Positions 1-6,504 of a stretch of DNA of 64,000 bases are shown here, in pieces. How positions within the stretch are numbered: position 1 is the stretch's first letter; every line of letters starts with the position of its first letter. The translations under genes and the position numbers were made by a program. Source of the DNA: an uncultured Clostridia bacterium (GTDB lineage: Bacteria; Bacillota; Clostridia; Oscillospirales; Acutalibacteraceae); NCBI GenBank assembly GCA_947630835.1, contig CANRIZ010000004.1, positions 1 to 64,000 on the forward strand, given 5' to 3'. Under the pieces are notes generated by a model. That model had not been told where the DNA came from, ran no database searches, and saw only the letters and a list, made by a program, of their open reading frames with translations.

Positions 1-38
1 GGCAAAGAATAACACCTATGCTCAAAATCAAAAAAACG

Positions 39-66
39 GCGCAGGTAACCCCTGCGCTTGTTTTTT
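39..66 (+). terminator. Intrinsic terminator, probably for a gene upstream of the window
   Basis: GCGCAGG and CCTGCGC form a perfect 7-bp stem around a TAACC loop, followed by TTGTTTTTT. An A-run precedes the hairpin, so it could also work on the minus strand. The gene it serves lies outside the window. Confidence 0.75.
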
Positions 67-244
67 GCTCTTTTTTACCTTACTGCTTTTTGCGCTTTCC
101 GCCTTACTTGCTTTTTGCGCTTTTCGCCTTACTTACTTTTGCCTTAAAACAAAATTACCCTAATTTTTACGCTCTGAATCGAAAAGTAAAAAATAAAAGC
201 CGCCTATACAGCAGACGACTCACTTCTTTATTATTAAACTGCTC

Positions 245-273
245 TTGACAAATAAAAACACATCATATATAAT
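245..273 (+). promoter_or_regulatory. Consensus promoter, plus-strand RNA of unit A
   Basis: TTGACA at 245-250 and TATAAT at 268-273 are both exact consensus hexamers with a 17-base spacer. No ORF with a ribosome binding site follows. Confidence 0.85.
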
Positions 274-279
274 AAAGGT

Positions 280-378
280 GTGGAAACCCGGACGGTTGCC
301 ACATACATTAAACTCAAGGTGAAGTTGTACTTCACAAAATTATGAGCCGTCTATGCAGCAGACGGCTCACTTCTCTTT
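280..378 (+). ncRNA. Candidate small structured RNA, unit A plus strand
   Basis: The expected transcript starts a few bases after the TATAAT at 268-273 and is about 100 nt. It begins with GTGGAAACCCGGACGGTTGCC, which is conserved in unit B. It then has a hairpin, GTGAAGT-TGT-ACTTCAC (319-335), and ends at the hairpin GAGCCGTCT...AGACGGCTC (344-368) followed by a T-rich stretch. The internal hairpin has a different sequence in unit B but is still a hairpin, which suggests selection for structure. I do not recognise the RNA family. Transcription is inferred from the promoter and terminator only. Confidence 0.5.
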
Positions 379-597
379 ATTATCAAATTTATCTGTTATT
401 TGGATAAAGAGCCAAACAATAGATACAATAAGAAAAAAATCTTGAAGTGTAATATGTATCGCCTCCCTTGGGAAAATTTCCCGCAAGGGCTATACACACG
501 CCTCCATTCCGCCTCTTGCGGGATGACAGGCAACCGTCTTTTTAACCATGCGCCGCCGAGTCAGGCATAAGACTCAACATCGACGGTGGATTTCCAC
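345..597 (-). ncRNA. Candidate structured RNA, unit A minus strand
   Basis: It would run leftward from the consensus promoter at 604-632. It starts with GGAGTGGAAATCC, resembling the start of the plus-strand RNA, and later repeats GACGGTTGCC. It contains a GAGTC/GACTC hairpin and a strong CCCTTG...CAAGGG hairpin with GGGAAA/TTTCCC inside. The end is uncertain; the hairpin at 344-368, shared with the plus-strand RNA, is the best candidate. No coding potential is evident and the family is not recognised. Confidence 0.45.
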
Positions 598-603
598 TCC
601 AAT

Positions 604-632
604 ATTATACAATAATTTAAATATCTTGTCAA
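604..632 (-). promoter_or_regulatory. Consensus promoter, minus-strand RNA of unit A
   Basis: Reading the minus strand, TTGACA (627-632) and TATAAT (604-609) are exact with a 17-base spacer. Confidence 0.85.
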
Positions 633-762
633 TCCAAAGGGAAAAAACAAACCCCGCGGCGCAGTCCGCAAACCGCGTAATCCACGACCGCCTCGAAACA
701 AGCAACCGTTTACCGAAGCGAAAGGCTTTACAGCGTAAAAATTAAGGTAATTTTTAAATTAA

Positions 763-787
763 AAAACGCCCGTCCGACGAGCGTTTT
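763..787 (-). terminator. Duplicated copy of the GPH transporter terminator
   Basis: AAAACGCTC...GGGCGTTTTTT on the minus strand is identical to the terminator at 1503-1527 and came with the tandem duplication. Confidence 0.7.
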
Positions 788-797
788 AATTTTTTGT

Positions 798-839
798 TTA
801 TTCGGCGCTTATATCTTCCTCATCTTGCGCTTTCCGCCT
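798..839 (-). pseudogene. Duplicated 3' scrap of the GPH transporter gene
   Basis: The last 13 codons and stop of the transporter (RRKAQDEEDISAE) are repeated here exactly at the protein level, followed by the same terminator. The upstream reading frame is unrelated intergenic sequence. This is a by-product of the tandem duplication and not a gene. Confidence 0.85.
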
Positions 840-966
840 TACTTGCTTTTGCCTTAAAACAAAATTACCCAAATTTTTACGCTCTGAATCGAAAAGTAAA
901 AAATAAAAGCCGTCATATTCTACAGACGACTCTATTCTTTTAATAATTTTTTCAATTTTTAAAAAC

Positions 967-995
967 TTGACAGATATGAAAATATCGGATATAAT
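967..995 (+). promoter_or_regulatory. Consensus promoter, plus-strand RNA of unit B
   Basis: TTGACA (967-972), 17 bases, TATAAT (990-995). Both hexamers stay exact although the spacer differs from unit A. Confidence 0.85.
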
Positions 996-1001
996 AAGGA
1001 T

Positions 1002-1100
1002 GTGGAAACCCGGACGGTTGCCATACATATAGACTACTTTAAGTTTATGGAATTATATCCATAAAACTGTGAGCCATCTGTGACGGCAGACGGCTCACTT
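1002..1100 (+). ncRNA. Candidate small structured RNA, unit B plus strand
   Basis: Second copy of the plus-strand RNA. GTGGAAACCCGGACGGTTGCC is unchanged. The middle hairpin is now TTTATGG...CCATAAA (1044-1065) instead of GTGAAGT...ACTTCAC. The terminal hairpin is GAGCCATCTG...CAGACGGCTC (1071-1096) with one A-C mismatch. Conserved ends with a re-made middle stem suggest structure is under selection. Confidence 0.5.
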
Positions 1101-1337
1101 CTCTTTATTATCAAATTTATCTGTTATTTGGATAAAGAGCCAAACAATAGATACAATAAGAAAAAAATCTTGAAGTGTAATATGTATCGCCTCCCTTGGG
1201 AAAATTTCCCGCAAGGGCTATACACACGCCTCCATTCCGCCTCTTGCGGGATGACAGGCAACCGTCTTTTTAATCGTACGCCGCCGAGTCATGAGCGCCG
1301 TAAGGCATAAGACTCAACATCGACGGTGGATTTCCAC
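1070..1337 (-). ncRNA. Candidate structured RNA, unit B minus strand
   Basis: Nearly identical to the unit A minus-strand candidate. The clearest difference is 14 extra bases in the loop of the GAGTC/GACTC hairpin, which leaves the stem intact. Start inferred from the promoter at 1344-1372; end uncertain. Confidence 0.45.
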
Positions 1338-1343
1338 TCCAAT

Positions 1344-1372
1344 ATTATACAATAATTTGAATATCTTGTCAA
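1344..1372 (-). promoter_or_regulatory. Consensus promoter, minus-strand RNA of unit B
   Basis: TTGACA (1367-1372) and TATAAT (1344-1349) on the minus strand, 17-base spacer, as in unit A. Confidence 0.85.
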
Positions 1373-1502
1373 TCCAAAGGGAAAAAACAACCCCCGCGGC
1401 GCAGTCCGCAAACCGCGTAACCCACGATCGCCTCGAAACAAGCAACCGTTTACCGAAGCGAAAGGCTTTACAGCGTAAAAATTAAGGTAATTTTTAAATT
1501 AA

Positions 1503-1527
1503 AAAACGCCCGTCCGACGAGCGTTTT
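1503..1527 (-). terminator. Terminator of the GPH transporter gene
   Basis: On the minus strand AAAACGCTC pairs with GGGCGTTTT and is followed by further T residues, just after the stop at 1538. Confidence 0.8.
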
Positions 1528-1537
1528 AATTTTTTGT

Positions 1538-3127
1538 TTATTCGGCGCTTATATCTTCCTCATCTTGCGCTTTTCGCCTTTTATCTATTTCGCTTTTTAT
1601 CTCATCATACCTTTTGCCTACAAGCGTATATTTTTTCTTGTAATATATCAATGCGATTATGCACAGCGGTATCGGTATCAGGAACATAAATATTCTTAAT
1701 ACGGTCAGGCTCTGCGCCGATACAAGCTGTTCGGACACAAAACGCGCATTTTGCGCATATTCGGGTATAGCCGTTACCTTTTGCCATATTTCTTCGTTGT
1801 TTATCAAATACGTTCCGTCCGCCGCCGTATATACGTCTATGTTTTCAAGGAATTTTCCGCCCGCGTCCGTTATGGGTATCTGCGTAATTGTGGGAAGCTT
1901 TGCCGCCGATATGCCCAAGCCCAATATAAACATCGCGAGCGCTCCCGCAAATTTTTGCAAAAGCGTTTGCACGCTGAAAATTACGGAGTCCGCCCGCTTT
2001 CCCGTTTTGTATTCGCTGTAATCCACCACGTCGGCTATCATTACGGTTGAGCCTATATTGTTTATTCCGCACGCAAGCATCAGCGAAGCTCCCGCAAGGG
2101 CTATCAAAACGGCGTTCAACAAATACCGACCCGGTTTTAAAAAGAAGAATATAACAAACATCATCGCATATCCGGCTATGCACGCCCGGTAGGAAAAGGC
2201 AAACATCTTTTCCCGCGGGATTTTTTTGGTAAGCTGATTATAGAAAAACATCGCTATGCCCTGCCCGGTGCAGGCGATAATCCAAAACAGGGTATAACTG
2301 TATTTTGAGCTTAATAAATTCGCGCTGTCCTCATAGCAATAAATATACAGATAAAGCATTTGATTGAGCGCAATTGTAGTTCCCGTAGTAAAAAGCAAAA
2401 AGGTTACGGCGTAAGCCCGCAACTGGTCGTTTGTTTTAAACATTTCAAATATCGAACCGAGCCCTACGTTGGTATGCGGTATGGGATATTTTTCTTTGTT
2501 GAATATCACGGTTATGCTTACAAAGCTCAACATTATAACGCCCGATACCGCGCCGATTATCATATAAGCTCTGTCCATTCCCATGGAAGAAAAGGTCGGC
2601 AATATTACGGAAGTGCCTATGCTGCCTACCAAAAATCCGCCGAGCCCGCCTATCAATCTTGCCATGGAGCTTGCTCTGTTTCTGTCCTCGGTGGTATTCG
2701 CTATCGCCGGCAGCATACTCCAAAAAGGTACGTCAACAACCGTAAAGGTCATTCCCCATATTATATAGGCAGATATGTAATATGCGTATTTGCCCGCAAC
2801 GCTAACGCTCTCGGGAAGCGGCAGGAACATAATAACGAGCGTTGCGGCGTTGAGAACCGCTCCTATTAATATCCATTGTCTGTATCTGCCCAGCTTTGAG
2901 CCCTTTGTGTTATTTACAAGCGTTGCCAATATCGGGTCGTTTATCGCGTCCCAAAGCTTTGCAAGCATAAACGCCACGGTCATTATAATGGGATTAAGCC
3001 CCTGATAAATGCACAGGTAAACCAAAAAGAATGAGCTTATGCAGTTATTGCTGAATTCCTTGCCGAGACTGCCGAGAGAATACGTCGCTATTTCACCGAC
3101 GGTCAGCTTGTTTTTGAGCTTTTTCAA
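1538..3127 (-). CDS. GPH-family sugar:cation symporter (MFS)
   Basis: Integral membrane transporter resembling the glycoside-pentoside-hexuronide:cation symporters (MelB, XynP), which take up sugars or glycosides with Na+ or H+. The N-terminal part has the family's 'AKLWDAINDPILATLV' and 'KGSKLGRYRQW' region, and about 12 hydrophobic segments follow. The second half carries 'DVVDYSEYKTGKRADS', a hallmark of this family. At about 529 residues it is slightly long, partly from an extracytoplasmic loop near residues 420-460. The track start at 3136 is a TTG touching the weak SD AAAAGAG; the in-frame TTG at 3127 is better spaced and is used here. The substrate cannot be read from sequence. Its 3' end is partly duplicated at 798-839. 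Confidence 0.88.
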   Translation of the reverse strand: MKKLKNKLTVGEIATYSLGSLGKEFSNNCISSFFLVYLCIYQGLNPIIMTVAFMLAKLWDAINDPILATLVNNTKGSKLGRYRQWILIGAVLNAATLVIMFLPLPESVSVAGKYAYYISAYIIWGMTFTVVDVPFWSMLPAIANTTEDRNRASSMARLIGGLGGFLVGSIGTSVILPTFSSMGMDRAYMIIGAVSGVIMLSFVSITVIFNKEKYPIPHTNVGLGSIFEMFKTNDQLRAYAVTFLLFTTGTTIALNQMLYLYIYCYEDSANLLSSKYSYTLFWIIACTGQGIAMFFYNQLTKKIPREKMFAFSYRACIAGYAMMFVIFFFLKPGRYLLNAVLIALAGASLMLACGINNIGSTVMIADVVDYSEYKTGKRADSVIFSVQTLLQKFAGALAMFILGLGISAAKLPTITQIPITDAGGKFLENIDVYTAADGTYLINNEEIWQKVTAIPEYAQNARFVSEQLVSAQSLTVLRIFMFLIPIPLCIIALIYYKKKYTLVGKRYDEIKSEIDKRRKAQDEEDISAE

Positions 3128-3175
3128 AATTAACAACTCTTTTCATAAATTTTTAAGGGCTGTTGCGATAACATT

Positions 3176-3204
3176 ATTTTATCAGAAAAATTCCGTTTGT
3201 TCAA
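3176..3204 (-). promoter_or_regulatory. Promoter of the GPH transporter
   Basis: Minus strand TTGAAC (3199-3204), 17 bases, TAAAAT (3176-3181) with an extended TG motif before the -10. Confidence 0.6.
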
Positions 3205-3222
3205 TAATATATAAACAGTTGC

Positions 3223-3251
3223 TTGTTTTATTTTACAATTTATGATAATAT
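3223..3251 (+). promoter_or_regulatory. Promoter of the PAP2 gene
   Basis: TTGTTT (3223-3228), 17 bases, TAATAT (3246-3251) preceded by TG. It is back-to-back with the minus-strand promoter at 3176-3204. Confidence 0.55.
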
Positions 3252-3287
3252 TATTGTGATATAAATAATTTGTAAAAGAGGGGTTCT

Positions 3288-4280
3288 ATGAACAACAAGA
3301 AATCCGCAAAAAATACGGTAATTGCCATTTGCCTCTTTGTCGTCGTTTTCGGCGCGCTTTTGGCGGCGGCGACGTTCTTTGACCTTGAAGTGAGCAAAAT
3401 TTTGGCAAAGGTCAACGTAGGCGAATATTTTACGACAAGCGTTTTCGGCGCAATATTCGAGTCCATAGGCTCGTGGCCCGTATATGCTATGCTTTCCGCC
3501 GCGTTTGCGATAATTTATTCAAACACGAAAAGAAGCTCCGTTAAGCTTCTTAAAATACTCGGCTCAATCGCCGCAAACGTCGCAAGCGTTATTGCAATGG
3601 CGGTTTTGGTTTTTGATACGGTCGATTACATAACAAGGCATGTTTCCGTCCCGACGGGCGAGGCTATAACCTCGGTATTTGCCAAGGTAGTTTGCGTTTT
3701 CATTGCCGCCGCCTGCGGCGAGCTTATGTGCTACGCTTTTGCCCGCCTGAGCGACGAAAAAGCCAAGGCGCTGCTGAAGTTTTCCTTTATTATTCTGTTC
3801 GGCGTTATTCTTGCAAATATTTTTGTCAACATAATCAAAAACATTATGTGCCGCCCGAGGTTCAGGACTATGCAATGCCTCAACCAACCCGACGAGAACG
3901 GAAATATTTATTGGAATTACCACAGATGGTATCAGAAATTCAGAATGCCCGAGGAGGGCGATCCGCTCTACATAGCGGCTTCAAACGGTCATAAGGTAGG
4001 GCACGACGCTTACCGTTCGTTCCCCTCCGGTCACACCTGCGCCGCCGGCACGATTTACGCCATACTTGCGCTTCCGAAGCTTTTGAAAAAGTATGACACC
4101 CCCAAAATGAGGGCTTTGCTGTGCTTCATAGCGGTAGCGGTTACGGGCATTGTCGCCGTAAGCAGAATTGTATGCGGCGCTCACTATTTCTCCGACGTTT
4201 TAATCGGCGGAACTTCAACCTTTGTAAGTATGATGCTTGCAATTAAGATTTTTGTTAAGGACGATTTTAAAAAGGTATAA
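3288..4280 (+). CDS. PAP2-family membrane phosphatase
   Basis: Predicted type 2 phosphatidic acid phosphatase-like enzyme of the cytoplasmic membrane, acting on a lipid phosphate or undecaprenyl pyrophosphate. The tripartite active site is visible: 'KNIMCRPRFR' (KxxxxxxRP-like) near residue 185, 'SFPSGHT' near 247, and 'SRIVCGAHYFSD' near 295, with the catalytic His residues in the last two. Several hydrophobic segments surround them. The 330-residue length includes extra N-terminal membrane segments compared with minimal PAP2 proteins. The start follows a strong AGAGGGG site. The exact lipid substrate is unknown; the gene is monocistronic and is followed by a GC-rich hairpin. Confidence 0.88.
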   Translation: MNNKKSAKNTVIAICLFVVVFGALLAAATFFDLEVSKILAKVNVGEYFTTSVFGAIFESIGSWPVYAMLSAAFAIIYSNTKRSSVKLLKILGSIAANVASVIAMAVLVFDTVDYITRHVSVPTGEAITSVFAKVVCVFIAAACGELMCYAFARLSDEKAKALLKFSFIILFGVILANIFVNIIKNIMCRPRFRTMQCLNQPDENGNIYWNYHRWYQKFRMPEEGDPLYIAASNGHKVGHDAYRSFPSGHTCAAGTIYAILALPKLLKKYDTPKMRALLCFIAVAVTGIVAVSRIVCGAHYFSDVLIGGTSTFVSMMLAIKIFVKDDFKKV

Positions 4281-4317
4281 TCGAGTTTCAAAGCGACAAT
4301 TAAAACTTTTATCAAGA

Positions 4318-4349
4318 CGGCGCGGGAAAAGGCTTCCTGCGCCGATTTT
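4318..4349 (+). terminator. Probable terminator after the PAP2 gene
   Basis: CGGCGC.GG pairs with CC.GCGCCG around an AAAAGGCTT loop, followed by a short ATTTTG tract. Confidence 0.5.
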
Positions 4350-4403
4350 GCGCTTTAAGATAAAACCGGGGCGTTTTTATTTTGTAATTTTATAAATTAA
4401 CGC

Positions 4404-4432
4404 TTGACGTCCCCAAAAAATCGGTATATAAT
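4404..4432 (+). promoter_or_regulatory. Promoter of the OhrR operon
   Basis: TTGACG (4404-4409), 17 bases, TATAAT (4427-4432). It lies directly upstream of the broken peroxidase and the three intact genes. Confidence 0.8.
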
Positions 4433-4447
4433 AGCAATATCAATAGC

Positions 4448-4464
4448 GCAAGATTAAATCTTGC
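4448..4464. promoter_or_regulatory. Candidate OhrR operator
   Basis: GCAAGATT-A-AATCTTGC is a perfect 8-1-8 palindrome, 15 bases after the -10, so a bound protein would block the start site. Its core ATTAAAT resembles the AT-rich centre of known OhrR operators. The OhrR-like regulator is encoded in the same operon, so autoregulation is the simplest reading. Confidence 0.65.
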
Positions 4465-4481
4465 AAAATCGAACGGAGGAA

Positions 4482-4720
4482 ATGCAATCCTACTCTACAA
4501 ATATCTTACGAAGAACACGACCTTTGCCGGCTTTTCCGGACCTATGGGGCTGATTCTCAAGCCGATAGTAAAGAAGATGGATAAGGATTACAAGAGCAAC
4601 GGCAATATAAAGTGGAATTTCACAAAGTTTTTGATTGACCGTAACGGTGAAATTGTTGCCCGCTTTGAGCCTACCGAATCACTCGACAAGGTTAAAGAAA
4701 AAGTCGAGGAGGCGCTGTAA
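4482..4720 (+). pseudogene. Glutathione peroxidase remnant (start joined out of frame to C-terminal half)
   Basis: From about 4484 the frame ending at the TAA of 4718-4720 encodes the C-terminal half of a glutathione peroxidase: 'LYKYLTKNTTFAGFSG' and then 'IKWNFTKFLIDRNGEIVARF', the thioredoxin-fold end of the family. The catalytic Cys/Sec motif and the whole N-terminal half (about 90 residues) are missing. A good GGAGG site and ATG remain at 4475-4484, but that ATG is in another frame and stops after 23 codons. This looks like an internal deletion that kept the promoter and SD. The stop overlaps the ATG of the next gene (TAATG), so the remnant may still matter for translation of the operon. 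Confidence 0.85.
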
Positions 4721-4989
4721 TGTTTCATTATGACTATAAAACGGAAAACACCTGTTCACAGCTTATCAGCCTTGATTTAGACGGAAATGTGGTACACAAC
4801 GTCAGCTTTGTCGGGGGCTGCAACGGAAATCTGAAAGCCATACCCCTGCTTATCGAGGGTTGGACGGTGGAGCAGATTGCGGAAAAGCTGTCGGGGGTTA
4901 TCTGCGGGCGCAGACCGACCTCTTGCGCGGATCAGCTTGCCCGTGCGGTCCGGGCGGCGTATAAAGCGGAAAAGGAGGACTTGACATGA
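4720..4989 (+). CDS. TSCPD domain protein
   Basis: Small 89-residue protein of the TSCPD family, the domain also found at the C-terminus of some ribonucleotide reductases. It has the family's paired motifs: 'GCNGNLKAI', then a Cys in 'GVICGRRPTSCADQLARA'. The domain is thought to bind metal or nucleic acid through its Cys residues, but no function is established for the stand-alone form. The start overlaps the stop of the peroxidase remnant (TAATG) and its stop overlaps the flavodoxin start (ATGA), so it is translationally coupled in the OhrR operon. A redox role is inferred from context only. Confidence 0.85.
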   Translation: MFHYDYKTENTCSQLISLDLDGNVVHNVSFVGGCNGNLKAIPLLIEGWTVEQIAEKLSGVICGRRPTSCADQLARAVRAAYKAEKEDLT

Positions 4990-5393
4990 ATATAGAAGTG
5001 CGGTACTATTCAAGAGGCGGCAATACAAAAAAGATTGCCTTGGCGATTGCGAAGGCAGTCGGCGTGGAAGCAAAAACGGTATCGGAACCGCTGACCGAAG
5101 ATGTGGATATTCTGTTCCTCGGCAGCGCGCCCTACGCTTTTGATGTGGACGACGAGGTAAAAAAGTTTATAAGCGGTATCGGCGTATCTGTCGGCAAGGC
5201 AGTGAATTTCAGCACGTCCGCTGCCGTAAAATCTACACGCAAGTATATAGAAAAGCTTTTTGCGGAAAAGAAGATACCGGTTGCCGACGATGAGTTTTCC
5301 TGCCGAGGCGCTTTTGCCATGCTCCATAAGGACAGACCGAATGAAAACGACCAAAAAGCCGCCGCCGAATTTGCAAAGAAAATAATTTCATAA
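4986..5393 (+). CDS. Flavodoxin-like protein
   Basis: 135-residue flavodoxin-fold protein, a probable FMN-binding electron carrier. The N-terminus 'VRYYSRGGNTKKIALAIA' corresponds to the phosphate-binding loop (T/S-x-T-G-x-T) of flavodoxins, with RGGNT in place of the usual TGNT. 'DILFLGSAPYAF' matches the second strand and FMN-contact loop. It overlaps the preceding gene by 4 bases and sits 15 bases before the OhrR-like regulator. A role in peroxide or organic hydroperoxide defence is inferred from that linkage; its partner protein is unknown. Confidence 0.82.
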   Translation: MNIEVRYYSRGGNTKKIALAIAKAVGVEAKTVSEPLTEDVDILFLGSAPYAFDVDDEVKKFISGIGVSVGKAVNFSTSAAVKSTRKYIEKLFAEKKIPVADDEFSCRGAFAMLHKDRPNENDQKAAAEFAKKIIS

Positions 5394-5408
5394 GGAGAAA
5401 TACGAACC

Positions 5409-5864
5409 ATGGCGGAGCAATTTGACCCGTTAAAGCTTGAAAACCAAATATGCTTTCCTCTCTATGCCTGCGCAAAGGAGATTGTAAAAGCGTATAAACC
5501 CTACCTTGACGAGCTTGACCTTACCTATACGCAGTATATCACGATGATGGTAATGTGGGAATACAGGCAACTGCGCGTTAAGGAGGTCGGCGAATTTTTG
5601 TATCTCGATTCCAGCACATTGACGCCGCTGTTAAAGCGGTTAGAGGAAAAGGGCTATATAAGCAGACGCCGCTCGGCCGAGGACGAACGCGACCTTATCG
5701 TTTCCGTTACGGACGCGGGGACGGCTTTGCGGGAAAAGGCGCTCTCCGTGCCGCAAAGACTTGCCGCCTGCGTTAATATCGAACCCGAAAAGGCGCAGAT
5801 TTTATACGGGATTTTGTACGAGCTTCTCGGAAAGCTTGGCGAGGCAAAAAATAACGGCCGATAA
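5409..5864 (+). CDS. ohrR: OhrR-like MarR-family peroxide sensor
   Basis: MarR-family winged-helix repressor of 151 residues. The reactive cysteine of OhrR is at position 15 ('LENQICFPLYACAKEI') and tyrosines fall at 29 and 40. These are the positions at which the well-studied Bacillus OhrR uses Cys15, Tyr29 and Tyr40 to sense organic hydroperoxides. The recognition region is 'LDSSTLTPLLKRLEEKGYISRRRS' with a wing ending in 'DERDLIVSVTDAG'. It is the last gene of an operon that starts with a peroxidase remnant, and a perfect palindrome lies just after the operon promoter. The usual target gene ohr is not in the window. Confidence 0.88.
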   Translation: MAEQFDPLKLENQICFPLYACAKEIVKAYKPYLDELDLTYTQYITMMVMWEYRQLRVKEVGEFLYLDSSTLTPLLKRLEEKGYISRRRSAEDERDLIVSVTDAGTALREKALSVPQRLAACVNIEPEKAQILYGILYELLGKLGEAKNNGR

Positions 5865-5913
5865 GCGGATTAAATCAATTTTCCGCCATAGTAAATATTT
5901 AACTAAAAGCTAA

Positions 5914-5965
5914 AAATACGGCACAGCGCTTAAATGAAATGCACCGTGCCGTATTTATTTTTATA
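5914..5965. terminator. Bidirectional terminator between ohrR and the ECF gene
   Basis: AAATACGGCAC (5914-5924) pairs with GTGCCGTATTT (5946-5956), with T-rich sequence on both sides. It can serve both convergent operons. Confidence 0.85.
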
Positions 5966-5991
5966 CTTTTTACTATAGCCTTCCGACTTGG

Positions 5992-6504
5992 TTAATTATG
6001 CGCCTTTTTGGCAATATTCAGCGCCTTTTCAAGCGGGATAATAAGCAACCCGCAGAAGAAATTGCCGACCGCGTGAATTGCGTCATACGGCAGCCCCGCT
6101 ATTATCCATGTTATTGTAGCCTTAAAGCTCAAATGATACATAATTGCCTGCGCCGGAGCATACAGCGTGCCGTAAAAAAGCCCGTGCAGAGCGCACAGCG
6201 CCATATATACAAGCGCCCTGTACTTATGCGGTATATTGCGGGGTAAAAGCATGGCCGCCGCCCACAGCACCGTCCATAAATACAGGTGCGGAATCCACCA
6301 TGCCGCGAAGCCGTTAAATACGCCCAAAAGCAAAACGAAAACATATATGGGGTACAGCGCCTTTTGCCTGTAAACCAACGTGAGCGCTATTGTAAAAACG
6401 CCCAGCAGGTGGATATTCGGCAGGGCGTCCATTACAAGCTTTGAAGCGAACATGAGCGCTCCGAGCATTCCGAAAACGGCAATTTCCCTTACCTTGAGCT
6501 TCAT
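5992..6504 (-). CDS. ECF transporter S component, possibly for cobalamin
   Basis: 170-residue membrane protein with about six hydrophobic segments, typical of the substrate-binding S component of energy-coupling factor transporters. It starts 'MKLKVREIAVFGMLGALMF', with the Ala-rich first helix that docks on the shared EcfT module. No EcfA or EcfT gene is nearby, so it would share a group II ECF module. Its start overlaps the end of the DUF4430 lipoprotein gene by 4 bases. DUF4430 is related to the C-terminal domain of intrinsic factor/transcobalamin, so vitamin B12 or another cobamide is a reasonable but unproven substrate. Confidence 0.8.
   Translation of the reverse strand: MKLKVREIAVFGMLGALMFASKLVMDALPNIHLLGVFTIALTLVYRQKALYPIYVFVLLLGVFNGFAAWWIPHLYLWTVLWAAAMLLPRNIPHKYRALVYMALCALHGLFYGTLYAPAQAIMYHLSFKATITWIIAGLPYDAIHAVGNFFCGLLIIPLEKALNIAKKAHN

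Larger units (their letters stand above)
90..1580. repeat. Tandem duplication of an intergenic unit, about 0.71-0.74 kb, two copies
   Basis: Unit A runs from about 115 to 824 and unit B from about 825 to 1564. The bases at about 378-824 and 1098-1564 are nearly identical apart from a 14-base indel and scattered changes. The first 250 bases of each unit are clearly related but diverged. The units join at TTGCGCTTTYCGCCTT, which occurs at 90 and 115 (a 25-bp tandem pair), at 825, and inside the GPH transporter gene at 1565. This suggests recombination at that short homology. Unit A therefore ends with a copy of the last 14 codons and the terminator of the transporter gene. No credible protein gene lies in 1-1537; the short ORFs there are not supported by ribosome binding sites or family likeness. 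Confidence 0.85.

Noticed and set aside
18-248. 76-aa ORF at the window start
   Set aside because: It is a translation of a terminator and short tandem repeats; no SD or family likeness.
548-745. ORFs of 64-65 aa (548-745 and 1291-1485) conserved between the two units
   Set aside because: They lie antisense to the minus-strand RNA region, have no good SD, are basic low-complexity translations, and their conservation is explained by the tandem duplication.
4482-4553. 23-codon ORF from the retained ATG of the peroxidase remnant as a leader peptide
   Set aside because: It is the peroxidase frame shifted by the deletion; no codon bias towards one amino acid and no terminator follows.
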